Of a DNA stretch of 64,000 nucleotides, positions 14,260 through 24,228 are shown one piece after another; within the stretch, counting starts at the first letter, position 1, and every line of letters starts with the position of its first letter. Origin of the DNA: Gemmatimonadaceae bacterium (GTDB lineage: Bacteria; Gemmatimonadota; Gemmatimonadetes; Gemmatimonadales; Gemmatimonadaceae). Location of the stretch: assembly GCA_016720905.1 (NCBI GenBank), contig JADKJT010000034.1:124001-188000 (forward strand), in the 5' to 3' direction. Position numbers and translations under genes: made by a program. The notes under the pieces were generated by a model. The model saw only the letters and a program-made list of their open reading frames with translations, made no database searches and had not been told where the DNA came from.

Positions 14260-16275
14260 ATGCGCATCGCTCTCGTTCGGCCGGGGTTTCTGATGTTGGT
14301 CCCCTTCGCCCTGTCGGCGCAGGAACGCCTCACCATCGAGCACACCCGCCGCGTGGTTGGCGTGGGCAGTCCGGCGCTGTCCAACGGCGGACGCACCGCC
14401 GCCTTCGTGGTGTCGCGGCCGAACTACGTGGCCAACCGCACCGAATCGCAGCTGTGGGCCGTAGACCTGCCGGCCGGAACGCCGCGCCTGCTCACGCCGC
14501 AACGCACGAGTGTGTCCTCGCCGAAATGGGCCCCCGTGGGTCGCGGGCTCGCGTTCCTTTCGCCCGACAGCGAGGGACGCAACCAGCTCTGGCTGCTGGC
14601 CGGCGAAGGCGGTGAGGCGCGTCAGGTCACCGCACACCCCACGGCGGTCGAACACTTCAGCTGGCGCCCCGACGGCGCGGCGTTTGCCTTTGCGGCCACC
14701 GACGAAGAGCCGCGCAAAGAAGGCGAGGCGCGCTTCATCACCACCTTCGAAGTGGGCGCGCAGGATCTCTTCCTGCGGCGCACGCTGCGCCCGCAGCACA
14801 TCTGGACCGTGGCCACTGCAGGTGGCGGGGCGAAGCGCATCACGGCAGGCAGTTGGACATTGCAGTTCAGTCTGCCCCCGGGCGGCGGTCCGTCGCCGCT
14901 CAGTTGGTCACCGGATGGCGCACACATCGCGTTCACCCGCACCGTCGCCCCGCAAACCGGCAAGAGCGACTCGACGCACATCGCGGTGGTGGATGTCGCG
15001 ACCGGCGCGGTAAAGTCGCTCACTGGCATGCAGACGTTCGAGCGCTTCGCCCTCTGGTCGCCCGATGGCCGCACCATTGCGTTCCTGCAGCCGCGTGAGC
15101 GCAACCGCGAAGGCGGCTTCGTCACCGAGGTGCACGTCATACCAGCCGGCGGAGGCGCGGCTCGCAGCATCACGCGCGCACTCGACCGGCATATCCTGCG
15201 CGCCGATTGGCTTGCCGACGGATCGGGGATGCTTGTTGCCGCGGCCGACCAGACGACGATGGCCGCCTGGATCCAGCCGCTAACCGGCGCAGCGCAGCGT
15301 TTGCCGTTGGGCGATCTGGTACTCACCGGCGGCTTCGGCGCCGACATCGAGCGCAGCAAGGATGGCATGTTCGTGTTCACCGCCACGTCACCGCGCACGC
15401 CGGCCGAGTTGTACGTGATGACCTCCGCCACCGCGACGCCAAAGGCGCTGACCTCGTTCAACGCGTGGGCCAACACGGTGGCGCTGGGTCGCAGCGAGCG
15501 CGTGACGTGGCGCTCCGACAAGTTCGAAGCCGACGGCGTCGTCACGTATCCACCCGACTTCGACGCCAGTCGGAAGTATCCGCTCGTGCTCTATATCCAC
15601 GGCGGACCGACGGCGTCTTCCAAGCTGGGCTTCTCGTCAACACCGCAACTCATCGCCGCCGACGGGGCCATCGTCTTCGAGCCCAACTACCGCGGCAGCG
15701 ACAACCTTGGCAACGCGTTCCAGTCGGCCATCGCCGGCGATGCGGGCGCCGGACCCGGGCGTGATGTCATGAGCGGCGTGACGATGCTGCGTGGCAATCC
15801 GTACGTCGATCGCACGCGCACCGTGGTGACCGGCTGGTCGTACGGCGGTTTCATGACGTCGTGGATGATTGGCAACTACCCCAACGAGTGGACGGCGGCC
15901 ATGGCCGGCGCGCCGGTGACCGACTGGGAGGACCAGTACAACTTGGCCGACGGCAACGTGAACTGGCGCTATCTCACCGGCGGCTCGCCGTGGACCGAGG
16001 CCGGGCGCCGCAAGCTCGTTGCCCAGTCTCCCATCACCTACGCGCGCAACATGCGCACGCCCACGCTCATCATGTCGCACATGGAGGACTTCCGTGTGCC
16101 GCCCACGCAGGCGCTGGCGCTGTACCGGGCGCTGCAGGACATGGGTGTCGAGTCGAAGTTCCTGGCGTTTCCCGGTCGCACGCACAATCCAACCGATCCC
16201 GTCATGCAGCGCGAGCGCACGCGGTTGTGGGTGGAGTTCGTGAAGGAGCGACTGCAGGCGAAGGTGACGCCGTAG
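14260..16275 (+). CDS. Secreted S9-family peptidase (acylaminoacyl-peptidase/DPP-like)
   Basis: A 671-aa serine peptidase with a short signal (MRIALVRPGFLMLVPFALSA). Residues 20-400 form WD40-like beta-propeller repeats, several with the SPDG or SPDS phrase that narrows access to the active site. The C-terminal alpha/beta hydrolase domain has the nucleophile in GWSYGGFM (Ser527), an acid in MEDFRVP and His in GRTHNP. It cleaves short peptides, usually from the N-terminus, and acts in the periplasm or outside the cell. The start is the ATG opening the signal peptide; earlier in-frame codons run antisense to or through other genes. Confidence 0.93.
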   Translation: MRIALVRPGFLMLVPFALSAQERLTIEHTRRVVGVGSPALSNGGRTAAFVVSRPNYVANRTESQLWAVDLPAGTPRLLTPQRTSVSSPKWAPVGRGLAFLSPDSEGRNQLWLLAGEGGEARQVTAHPTAVEHFSWRPDGAAFAFAATDEEPRKEGEARFITTFEVGAQDLFLRRTLRPQHIWTVATAGGGAKRITAGSWTLQFSLPPGGGPSPLSWSPDGAHIAFTRTVAPQTGKSDSTHIAVVDVATGAVKSLTGMQTFERFALWSPDGRTIAFLQPRERNREGGFVTEVHVIPAGGGAARSITRALDRHILRADWLADGSGMLVAAADQTTMAAWIQPLTGAAQRLPLGDLVLTGGFGADIERSKDGMFVFTATSPRTPAELYVMTSATATPKALTSFNAWANTVALGRSERVTWRSDKFEADGVVTYPPDFDASRKYPLVLYIHGGPTASSKLGFSSTPQLIAADGAIVFEPNYRGSDNLGNAFQSAIAGDAGAGPGRDVMSGVTMLRGNPYVDRTRTVVTGWSYGGFMTSWMIGNYPNEWTAAMAGAPVTDWEDQYNLADGNVNWRYLTGGSPWTEAGRRKLVAQSPITYARNMRTPTLIMSHMEDFRVPPTQALALYRALQDMGVESKFLAFPGRTHNPTDPVMQRERTRLWVEFVKERLQAKVTP

Positions 16276-16337
16276 CACGCGGAGTTCAGCGAAACCAGGC
16301 CATCAGTCCGGCTCATTCTCCTTCTCCCCCACGTGCC

Positions 16338-17669
16338 ATGCGCCTTACACGCATTCTCGCCGTTTCGGCTTTTGCTGTCGCGCTCCGCACCGCGTCGTCG
16401 GTCGGCGCCCAGCCCGTCACTCCCGATCCGGCATTGGCCGCCGAAATCGATCGTCGCACGGCGGCAATCGCCGACAAGGTCATAGCATGGCGACACGACA
16501 TTCATCAACATCCGGAGCTTGGGTACGCCGAGAAGCGCACGGCCGCGCTGGTGGCTGCGCATCTCAAGGCACTTGGCCTCGAGGTACAGGAGAATGTTGG
16601 CGGCATTCCCGCCGTGGTCGGCATCCTCAGGGGCGGAAAGCCCGGGCCAACGGTGGCACTGCGCGCCGACATGGACGCGCTGCCGGTGACGGAACTGGTC
16701 GATGTCCCGTTCAAATCGACGGTGCGCGCAGTCTACAATGGTCAGGAGACCGGCGTGATGCACGCCTGCGGGCACGACATGCACACCGCCATGCTGATGG
16801 GAACGGCGGAAGTGCTGGCTGGTCTCAAGGATCGCATTCCGGGCACGGTGAAGTTTCTGTTTCAGCCCGCCGAGGAAGTGCCGCCGCGTGGTGGTGCGCA
16901 GCCCATGATTGACGCCGGCGTCATGAATGGCGTGGATGGCGTGTTCGGGTTGCACGTGGGGCCTGGCCCGCTTGGCGCCATGCACTATCGCGCCGGCGCG
17001 ATCTCGGCCAGCGCTGACGGGTGGCGCATCGTGGTGCATGGGCGACAGGGGCACGGGGCGATGCCGGCCAACGCGGTCGATCCGATCGTGGTGAGCGCCG
17101 AGATTGTGACCGCGCTGCAGACGATCGTATCGCGTCAGCTCGATCTCTCGGTGGCGCCGGCCGTGGTGACGGTGGGCGCGATCCACGGTGGTTTGCGCGA
17201 GAACATCATCCCCGATTCGGTATGGATGATCGGCACCATTCGCGCATTCGACGCGAAGGCGCGTACCACCATTCAGGAACGGATGAAGCGGATTGCCACC
17301 AACATCGCCGCCGCGCACGGCGCGACGGCCGATGTGAACGTAGACATCGGCTATCCCAGTTCGGTGAATAGCGACGCGATGGTCGCCAAATTCTTCCCCA
17401 CGCTCAAGCGCGTGGCCGGCGCGGCCGGCGCGGCGGAGGGGGGCGTCACGATGGCGGGCGAAGACTTCTCCCGGTTCTCCGCTCTGGCGCCGGGCTTCTT
17501 CTTCAACCTCAGTGTCACGCCGCCGAACGTGGACCTCAAGACGGTGGCCAGCAATCATTCGCCGCTCTTTCAGGGCGATGACCGGGCGTTGACCGTGGGC
17601 GTTCGTGCGATGACGAACATGGCCATGGACTTCCTGCGCTCAGGCGGGGTCCCGAAGCTGATTCCGTGA
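16338..17669 (+). CDS. Secreted M20-family amidohydrolase
   Basis: A 443-aa member of the M20D group (hippurate hydrolase, IAA-amino-acid hydrolase, N-acyl-amino-acid deacylase). Signs are WRHDIHQHPELGY, the metal ligands in MHACGHDMH (Cys144, His146), QPAEE, and a dimerisation domain containing VVHGRQGHGAMP. The signal peptide is MRLTRILAVSAFAVALRTAS, cleaved near VGAQ, which is rare for this normally cytosolic family. It probably releases amino acids from N-acyl forms in the periplasm. Its TGA overlaps the start of the GH43 gene. Confidence 0.92.
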   Translation: MRLTRILAVSAFAVALRTASSVGAQPVTPDPALAAEIDRRTAAIADKVIAWRHDIHQHPELGYAEKRTAALVAAHLKALGLEVQENVGGIPAVVGILRGGKPGPTVALRADMDALPVTELVDVPFKSTVRAVYNGQETGVMHACGHDMHTAMLMGTAEVLAGLKDRIPGTVKFLFQPAEEVPPRGGAQPMIDAGVMNGVDGVFGLHVGPGPLGAMHYRAGAISASADGWRIVVHGRQGHGAMPANAVDPIVVSAEIVTALQTIVSRQLDLSVAPAVVTVGAIHGGLRENIIPDSVWMIGTIRAFDAKARTTIQERMKRIATNIAAAHGATADVNVDIGYPSSVNSDAMVAKFFPTLKRVAGAAGAAEGGVTMAGEDFSRFSALAPGFFFNLSVTPPNVDLKTVASNHSPLFQGDDRALTVGVRAMTNMAMDFLRSGGVPKLIP

Positions 17670-19300
17670 TGGAAAGGTACGCAGTCCGAATGCGTGCCTC
17701 ACTGATCGTGCTGCTCGCACTGGTCGCGTGCAGGGGTTCTTCGTCGGCCGCCAGGCCTCCCGCCCGCGCCAGCACCAACGCGGGAAATCCGACATTGGAA
17801 TCGCGCGCGGTACACGCGGTCGCGAACCCCATTCTGTCCGACGGCGTTGACTACACCAGTGATCCGGCGCCGCTGGTAGTTGACGGGAAGCTGTACATCC
17901 TGACCGGACGCGACATGGCGAAGCCCGGCGTCAACGACTTCGTCATGCCCGAGTGGCAGATGCTGGAAGCCAACGGCAATCCGATGTCCGGATCGTGGAC
18001 GCACTATCCGCATTTTCTGAAGCCCGATGATGTGTTCACATGGGCGAGTCCGGGTCGAGCGTATGCGGCGCAAATTGTGCGGGGGCCGAACGGCAAGTTC
18101 TATCTGTATGCGCCGGTGGTGCAGGCCGTTTCGAACAGCAAGGACCACTTTGCCATTGGCGTAGCGGTGGCTGATACGCCGCTGGGTCCGTGGGTGGATG
18201 CGCATCCGCAGGGGCCGGTGGTGTCGCAGTCGTATCCCGTGGCCAATGATATCCAGAACATCGACCCCACCGTGCTGGTTGATGATGACGGGCGCGTCTA
18301 TCTGTACTGGGGCACGTTCGGCCGCCTGAAGGGCGTGGAGCTGGCGCCTGATATGGTGAGCATGAAGGGTGCGCCGGTGGATGTGAGTACGCTCACCGGA
18401 TTCTTTGAAGCGCCGTGGCTGTTCAAGCGCAACGGCACGTACTATCTGGCTTATGCCGGCAACAAGGCGGGGCCGGAATCGGAGTGTACCGAGGCGGTGT
18501 ACTACGCCTGCATTGCGTATGGCACTTCAACGTCACCGCTGGGGCCGTGGACGTATCGCGGCGTGATAGTGGAGCCGGTGTCGTCCACTACATCGCATCC
18601 GGGCATCGTGGCGTACAAGGGCGCGTGGTACATCGCCTACCACACGGCCGACGCCACGAACGGCGGACACTTTCGCCGTTCGGTGGCCATCGACCGACTG
18701 GAATGGGACGATGGTGTGTCGCCGGCGCGGCCGAGGACGGTGGTGCCAACCGGCGGCGCACCGTTCAACGCGACACCCATTGCCAATATCGCGTCGCACG
18801 CGCGCGTCACCGCATCCAACACGCCGATACCGGTGCAGTATTGGTTGCGCGCGCTGAACGACGGGAAGGTGCGCGAAAATCCGTTGCCGCCGGACATGTG
18901 GGCCACCTGGTCGCGCAATAATCCGGCGCAGCAGTGGAGCGTGTATCAGTGGGATCGGCCCGTCACGCTCAACGCGTCGAGTGTGTACTTCTGGGGCGAT
19001 CATGCGGCGGGTTCGGGGGTTGGTGTGGCACCGCCCAGCAGCTGGCGACTGGAGTATTGGGATGGCGCGCAGTGGAAACCCGTTGGCGCAACAACACCAT
19101 ATACAACCGTACTTGATGCGTTCAATCGTGTAGAGTTTGTGCCAGTAACCACGCGGTGCCTCCGGGCGGTGTTTGACGCGTCTACCGATGGCGCGACGTA
19201 TGCAGCGGTGGCGGCGCAGGAGTGGCAGGCGTTATCGACACGCGCTACGGTGCCGCGGCGACGGTCGGCTCCAGGCGCGGCGTCGGCGACCTGCGGGTAG
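17669..19300 (+). CDS. Lipoprotein GH43 glycoside hydrolase with C-terminal F5/8-like domain
   Basis: A 543-aa exported enzyme of the GH43 five-bladed propeller class (arabinanases, beta-xylosidases, alpha-L-arabinofuranosidases). Candidate catalytic residues are Asp in YTSDPAPLVVDG, Asp in NIDPTVLVDDDG and Glu in FFEAPWLFKRNGTYY. The lipobox is in LLALVACRG. Residues about 380-520 look like a discoidin (F5/8 type C) sugar-binding domain (ASNTPIPVQYWLRALNDG, WRLEYWDGAQW). The ATG shares its A with the TGA of the M20 gene, indicating coupling. GTG at 17666 or ATG at 17690 are alternative starts. Confidence 0.9.
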   Translation: MERYAVRMRASLIVLLALVACRGSSSAARPPARASTNAGNPTLESRAVHAVANPILSDGVDYTSDPAPLVVDGKLYILTGRDMAKPGVNDFVMPEWQMLEANGNPMSGSWTHYPHFLKPDDVFTWASPGRAYAAQIVRGPNGKFYLYAPVVQAVSNSKDHFAIGVAVADTPLGPWVDAHPQGPVVSQSYPVANDIQNIDPTVLVDDDGRVYLYWGTFGRLKGVELAPDMVSMKGAPVDVSTLTGFFEAPWLFKRNGTYYLAYAGNKAGPESECTEAVYYACIAYGTSTSPLGPWTYRGVIVEPVSSTTSHPGIVAYKGAWYIAYHTADATNGGHFRRSVAIDRLEWDDGVSPARPRTVVPTGGAPFNATPIANIASHARVTASNTPIPVQYWLRALNDGKVRENPLPPDMWATWSRNNPAQQWSVYQWDRPVTLNASSVYFWGDHAAGSGVGVAPPSSWRLEYWDGAQWKPVGATTPYTTVLDAFNRVEFVPVTTRCLRAVFDASTDGATYAAVAAQEWQALSTRATVPRRRSAPGAASATCG

Positions 19301-19339
19301 AACGGTGAGTACGCTACAATCGGGCTCGCCTTGGCGCTC

Positions 19340-22168
19340 TCAGCGCAATCGCGTGGCCGTGAACTGAAACCAGGTCTCGTGGTCCACCGTTTCAATCACG
19401 CCGTTGTCGTCGACGCCCCACCAGTAAAACGCGATCTTGCCCGTCATTTGCAGTCCGTTGCGAACCACGTCTTTGAGCCGCCAGGCGACCGTGGGCCCAA
19501 CTTGCGTACCAGCGTTCATTACGCCGTATGCATGCGTCCCGTCAATCCGGCTGGCCAACATGGTACCGGCGCCAAGATTGCCCGTGGACTGTGACCACGT
19601 GTTGGTGCGGTAGGCCGCGAAGTAATTGCCCAGGGGATAGCTCGACGCAGGTGTGCGTCCGAGTTCCTGCACGAGCTCCGTACCCTGCAGCGGCGGCGGA
19701 CAGCACGTCACGCCAATCCATGTCGACGTCGTTCGCACCCGCACGGCCAGTCGCGATCCGTTCCCCGGCGCCACGGTGTCGATGGCAATGAGACCTGATG
19801 CGGGCACGGCGATCAACCGCTCCAGCAATGGCGAAAACGGATACCCTTCGCGGTCTTCGGGTGGATCGAGGGGATTTGCCGTAAACGACGTGATGCGCCA
19901 GTACGGCCTCATGGTGTCGGGCTCGACCACCACTTTTCCCTTCGCCAGCGCCAGCAACAGGTTTGGCACTGCGCTGCCGACGCCGTTGCGCAAAACGGCC
20001 CGGACCGCACGCGTCGCGGGTGTGGTGTATCGATGACTCGCCTCGGCGACGTCTGTTGTGCGCACGATTGGCGTGGCGTCACCGAAATCCCAGTCAATGT
20101 AGTATCCGCTGGGCGGAGGCAGATCGAGTTTCGCGCGCAGCAACACCAGACTGTCAGTGACCACGCGCTGCGAATCGGGAGTGAGACGAAAGAGCGCGAG
20201 TGCCAGCGGCCGGTGAATCGGCACAGCGGCGCGATACGCCGCGCCGATTGACGACAGGGTAAGGCTCGGGTCCATGAGCGTCATGGCCGCGCCACTCAGG
20301 TCGCCGACACCGAGTGCGTTAAGCAGTGTTCCCGCAGACTGCGGTCCCAAGCCGAACAGCAGGCCGGCGTACCCGGCGGGTGAGCGGTTCTCGACGGCCA
20401 CTGTCTGCTGCGTACCACTTCCGTTTTGCGGCAGTGCTTGCGGGCAATTGCCGCATTGCACACGCAGCACCGCCGCACTGTCGCGAATCACGATCGTGGT
20501 ATCTGCGGGAGACCAGTCTCCGGTGGCCGCATTCTGCACTTCAAGCGTGACGTTTGGAAAGCCGGCGGCCGCGGCGAGTTGGCGATTGGCCTGATCGCGC
20601 ACGGCGCCCTGCGCTCGAAGCGCGGCCATCATGGTCGGCACGACGTCAACAAACTCCGCGACCGGGTAGATGAAACTTCCGCCGACTGGCAACACACCCT
20701 GCGCGTTGAACGACGTGGCGTCGGCGTTTTCCTTCACGATGCGCGAAGAGAAACCGCCCACGCCAAGCGTGAGTGTCGACTGCGTAGCCGGAGCGGTCGG
20801 CGACGAAAACAGGAGCGCACCGTTGCCCTTGCCGTACATCGAAGCAAAGACGCGTCGCCCGGTGGTCGGGACAAATCGCTCCTCGAAAACCATTAGCTGC
20901 GGGAGCTTCGAAATGGACAGCCCGCCCCAGAGATTGATGGTGCTGAGCGAATCGCGAAGCGGAATCGTGACGCTGGCCAGGGCCGCTGACAGGTCGTCAA
21001 TGGCGCGTTGCGCGGTTGGCGAACGGCGATGGCGATCGGCCATGATCTGGAGACTTGCAAAGCTGGCCGTGTCTGCCAGCACACCGAACGCCGGAAGCAA
21101 CCCAACCAGTCCACTGAACGGCTGGTTCTGGAGCTGACCGAACAGGTTCATCAACGCGATCGCCGGACCGTGCCCGGCGGGAAAGCCGTACGAGCCCATG
21201 TCTGGTCCTGGCCAGGCATTGGCCAGATATCCGGCCAGCGCCTCGGTGAGGCCAAGCGCGTTGAGCGTGGCGTTCACGTTGATTCCCAGTCCGAAATTCA
21301 GCTGGCGTGTGGACTGCTGCGTTGGCAACAGCACCGACGAGTTCGCCCCGCTCCGTGACAGTAGCATCGACGCGTTCAGGTGTCCTACCACAACGGTGAT
21401 GCTTTCGGAATCTTCAGCGACGATTGGTGCCATCTCCATCGCCGATCGCGCCGGATCAACGAGCACGAACATGCGGACGCTCCCGGCGACACGAAGCGCG
21501 GGAATACGCAGCGTCATCAGTCGTGCTGCCCGCCCTCGGTCCGTCTCAATGCGGAGCGCGGGCCCATTGACCGTGAAGGCCGCCGGCAGGGTGGGGATTG
21601 GCACGCCAGACGCAAGCTCGAATCGCCACGTTCCCGATTCGGCGAACGCGCCCGTCGGGATGGTGAGTTTGAGACCTCGCCAGGGATGCGCCGGTGTGCT
21701 GATCTCGATCACGCCGCCGCTGGCTGGAATCGTGGCATCGACGATTCCCGTGGAGATCGTCGCCCGAAATCGCGCCGGTGTCAGGCTACCGTGCTTCGCC
21801 TCGACGATCTGCTCGCCGCTGCTACCAAGTGTCCACGCGCCGGCGGTCGCGACACCCTGCGCATTGGAAGTGGCAACCGAGCCGGCAATTGAACCACCGC
21901 CTGAAACCACTTCGAAGTTGATTGCCGCACCGGCTACGGGTTGTCCGGCCGCATCGCGTACGGTGACGGTTGGTGTGACGGCGAGAACTGCGCCCGCGAA
22001 GGTCGATTGTCCGTCACCGCCGCTCACCGCAAGGGAAGCGGGGGCGCCGATAGTGGGCGGAATTGGCGTGGTGGGGTTGCCCGGTGTGCTGTCGGTACCG
22101 CCGCCGCACGCGGTCAGTCCAAGCAGCAGTACGGCACTTCGCCAGATGGGGTGCGTCACGGAGGTCAT
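19340..22168 (-). CDS. Giant Ig-like/PKD lipoprotein
   Basis: A 942-aa surface lipoprotein (lipobox LLLGLTACGGG). After a Thr/Pro linker, residues 45-140 form a Big_1-type Ig domain (VRDAAGQPVAGAAINFEV, TSNAQGVATAGAWTLG). A helical central region follows, then a PKD-like domain (IDWDFGDATPIVRTTD), and a C-terminal segment beginning MRPYWRITSFTANP and ending TWFQFTATRL. The beginning and end of that segment resemble the C-terminus of the other large lipoprotein in this window. No catalytic motif is apparent. A role in adhesion or the cell surface is an inference. Confidence 0.82.
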   Translation of the reverse strand: MTSVTHPIWRSAVLLLGLTACGGGTDSTPGNPTTPIPPTIGAPASLAVSGGDGQSTFAGAVLAVTPTVTVRDAAGQPVAGAAINFEVVSGGGSIAGSVATSNAQGVATAGAWTLGSSGEQIVEAKHGSLTPARFRATISTGIVDATIPASGGVIEISTPAHPWRGLKLTIPTGAFAESGTWRFELASGVPIPTLPAAFTVNGPALRIETDRGRAARLMTLRIPALRVAGSVRMFVLVDPARSAMEMAPIVAEDSESITVVVGHLNASMLLSRSGANSSVLLPTQQSTRQLNFGLGINVNATLNALGLTEALAGYLANAWPGPDMGSYGFPAGHGPAIALMNLFGQLQNQPFSGLVGLLPAFGVLADTASFASLQIMADRHRRSPTAQRAIDDLSAALASVTIPLRDSLSTINLWGGLSISKLPQLMVFEERFVPTTGRRVFASMYGKGNGALLFSSPTAPATQSTLTLGVGGFSSRIVKENADATSFNAQGVLPVGGSFIYPVAEFVDVVPTMMAALRAQGAVRDQANRQLAAAAGFPNVTLEVQNAATGDWSPADTTIVIRDSAAVLRVQCGNCPQALPQNGSGTQQTVAVENRSPAGYAGLLFGLGPQSAGTLLNALGVGDLSGAAMTLMDPSLTLSSIGAAYRAAVPIHRPLALALFRLTPDSQRVVTDSLVLLRAKLDLPPPSGYYIDWDFGDATPIVRTTDVAEASHRYTTPATRAVRAVLRNGVGSAVPNLLLALAKGKVVVEPDTMRPYWRITSFTANPLDPPEDREGYPFSPLLERLIAVPASGLIAIDTVAPGNGSRLAVRVRTTSTWIGVTCCPPPLQGTELVQELGRTPASSYPLGNYFAAYRTNTWSQSTGNLGAGTMLASRIDGTHAYGVMNAGTQVGPTVAWRLKDVVRNGLQMTGKIAFYWWGVDDNGVIETVDHETWFQFTATRLR

Positions 22169-22263
22169 GCTCAGGTACGCGCAGAAACCGGGTAGTCCGG
22201 ATCATGATCGTCTGCCTCGATTCCCCGGCGGAGTTTCCCCGCTCTCGGCAGCAAAGCAATCAC

Positions 22264-24192
22264 CTACCAACCACCTCCACCGCCGCCACCCGAACTCCCG
22301 CTGCTACTGCCACCGCCGCCGCCACTACTCGAACTCCCCGAACTGCTGGGAGCCGGCACCGACGCCGCCATTCCGCCCACCGCCGCCGCAAACGACGTGC
22401 CCCCACCGGCGCCGGAGAATCCACCACCACCGCCAAAGCCGGTCCAGCCGCTGCTATGACCGCCAGTAGGCGCGCTGCTCATCACATGTGACGTGGACAT
22501 CACACCGGCCGTGGCTGTCGAGTCGCCGCCAAACGCGCGGAACCACTTGTCGATGTGGCGGCCCAGCCCGAAGGCAATGAGGTACGGGAACCACGCATCC
22601 TGGAGTTGCGGTTGGCGCGTGGCCAGTTGCGCGCGAAAGTAGTTGCGCGCCGCGGTGAGCTGTTTGCGCAGTGCGATGCGCGGTGCGGAGTGCCGACTGC
22701 GGGCAACATTCAGGACGCTGTTGGCCAGCGCGATGCACCACACGGTCAACCCGGCCAGCACGAGAACGCCCACGCGTTCGTATCCCTGGGCCAGCAGCAC
22801 CCAGCACAGGCCATACGCCAGGACGCCCAGTGGGAGCAGCATCAGCACGCCAATCACCATGAACCCGTCCACGCGTTTCTGCCCCGCCAGCGCGAATTCG
22901 GCGGCAATGACATAACACGGAACCGACAGCAGTAGCGACAGCGCCGCGGTCCCGATGTCGTTGGTGCGCGTGACGCTGCCAGCAATCAGCAACGCCGCGG
23001 CCACGGCCAGCAGCATCAGCGTGACGCGACGCGACGGATGCCCGCCCTTCGCGCCCGGCGTAGTGAGTTCCACCAGGCGCGTGAGTCGTGACCGGATCAG
23101 CCGCGCCGGATCGAATCCTGACGCACGATAGCGTTCGCGAACCCGCTGGGTGTCGGTGGTGGATTCGTTGGCGCCAAACAGTGCGTCAACAAGCGTGCGC
23201 TCGTGATCGCGAAACTGCGACCGGTCACTCACGATTTTGAGGTGCAGGACGGTGCTGGAGCCGATCAACCGCTTCGTTCTGGTCACTTCACTGGACAGCT
23301 TCTTCTCCTGCACCATCCGCGCCAGTATCGCCGCCACTTCCGGCGCCGACGTGCGGTCGTCCCAGGCCGCGCCCACCACTTCCGGCAGGCGACTGAATAC
23401 GTGTTCGTCCAACCACGCCGGCGTGATCTCGCCGGGCGCAATCAGCGGCACGAATCGGCCGAGTTGCCGTTCGCGAGTGTACAGGTTGAACAACAGCACG
23501 AGCAGTGCGGACACGAACACGACAATCAACGCCTGACGCACCGTCGTCGGAGCACCGAGCAGTACGGCCGCCGGTGCGCCGGCGCCGTGATAGGTGAGCG
23601 GCAGCGTCACCGTGAACGAGACACCCGGCGCCAGACTGTCGCCCGCATACAGCGTGCGCACCGGCACGCTGGAGCGCCACACCGAGTCCAGCGTGAGCAC
23701 CAGCTCGAACCGTTCGATGGGACCCTGGCGCTCGGGAAATCCGAAATCGTGATCGAGCACGTACGTGCCGTCGGACTGCGGCACGAGGACGTTGGTGTAC
23801 GCGTAGGTCAGGACATACGCGATCTGCGTGCGGCTGAACTCGAAGTCCGAAGGCAGCCGACTGCGCCATCGCAGCGTGCGACTGTCGGCCCAGCGATACT
23901 CATCGACGTTGCTGAGATCACCGCTGGTGAGCGGATGTTCAAGGCCCGATGCGGAATCGAGGCGAACGATCTCGCCGAAGTCGAGTCGTTGCTTACTGCG
24001 GAGGTTGAACGTGCGCTCGCCGCCGTTCCAGTCGCCGGTGAAGCGTATCACCTGTCGCTCGCGCACCTGCAGCCGGCCGTCGGCATCGAGATGCGCCATG
24101 ACGGACACCAACGGCCAGTCCAGCTCGCGATCCTGCGCTGGCAGCGCAGCGGCCGAAGTGACCAGCCAAACGAGCGAAAGCAGGTATCGCAT
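22264..24192 (-). CDS. DUF2207 membrane protein with Gly/Ser-rich tail
   Basis: A 642-aa membrane protein. A signal peptide (MRYLLSLVWLVTSAAALPAQ) is followed by an extracellular beta-rich DUF2207 domain (VMAHLDADGRLQVRERQVIR, FNLRSKQRLDFGEI), one helix near residue 225, a cytosolic part, then several helices around 395-485. The last 65 residues are nearly all Gly and Ser (GWTGFGGGGGFSGAGG), as in YciQ-type homologues. Function is unknown. Such tails are usual in this family, so this is not a sign of error. It sits between the lipoprotein and GH95 genes on the same strand. Confidence 0.88.
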   Translation of the reverse strand: MRYLLSLVWLVTSAAALPAQDRELDWPLVSVMAHLDADGRLQVRERQVIRFTGDWNGGERTFNLRSKQRLDFGEIVRLDSASGLEHPLTSGDLSNVDEYRWADSRTLRWRSRLPSDFEFSRTQIAYVLTYAYTNVLVPQSDGTYVLDHDFGFPERQGPIERFELVLTLDSVWRSSVPVRTLYAGDSLAPGVSFTVTLPLTYHGAGAPAAVLLGAPTTVRQALIVVFVSALLVLLFNLYTRERQLGRFVPLIAPGEITPAWLDEHVFSRLPEVVGAAWDDRTSAPEVAAILARMVQEKKLSSEVTRTKRLIGSSTVLHLKIVSDRSQFRDHERTLVDALFGANESTTDTQRVRERYRASGFDPARLIRSRLTRLVELTTPGAKGGHPSRRVTLMLLAVAAALLIAGSVTRTNDIGTAALSLLLSVPCYVIAAEFALAGQKRVDGFMVIGVLMLLPLGVLAYGLCWVLLAQGYERVGVLVLAGLTVWCIALANSVLNVARSRHSAPRIALRKQLTAARNYFRAQLATRQPQLQDAWFPYLIAFGLGRHIDKWFRAFGGDSTATAGVMSTSHVMSSAPTGGHSSGWTGFGGGGGFSGAGGGTSFAAAVGGMAASVPAPSSSGSSSSGGGGGSSSGSSGGGGGGGW

Positions 24193-24228
24193 TTGGAGCT
24201 CCTTGTGGCTTGAATTGCCGAACTGACA

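Noticed and set aside
16038..17558. 506-codon open frame on the minus strand
   Set aside because: Opposite to the M20 amidohydrolase and the S9 C-terminus, whose motifs are complete; His/Arg-rich shadow.
21198..22469. 423-codon plus-strand open frame
   Set aside because: Antisense to the 942-aa lipoprotein; no signal or motif, low-complexity Pro/Arg tail.
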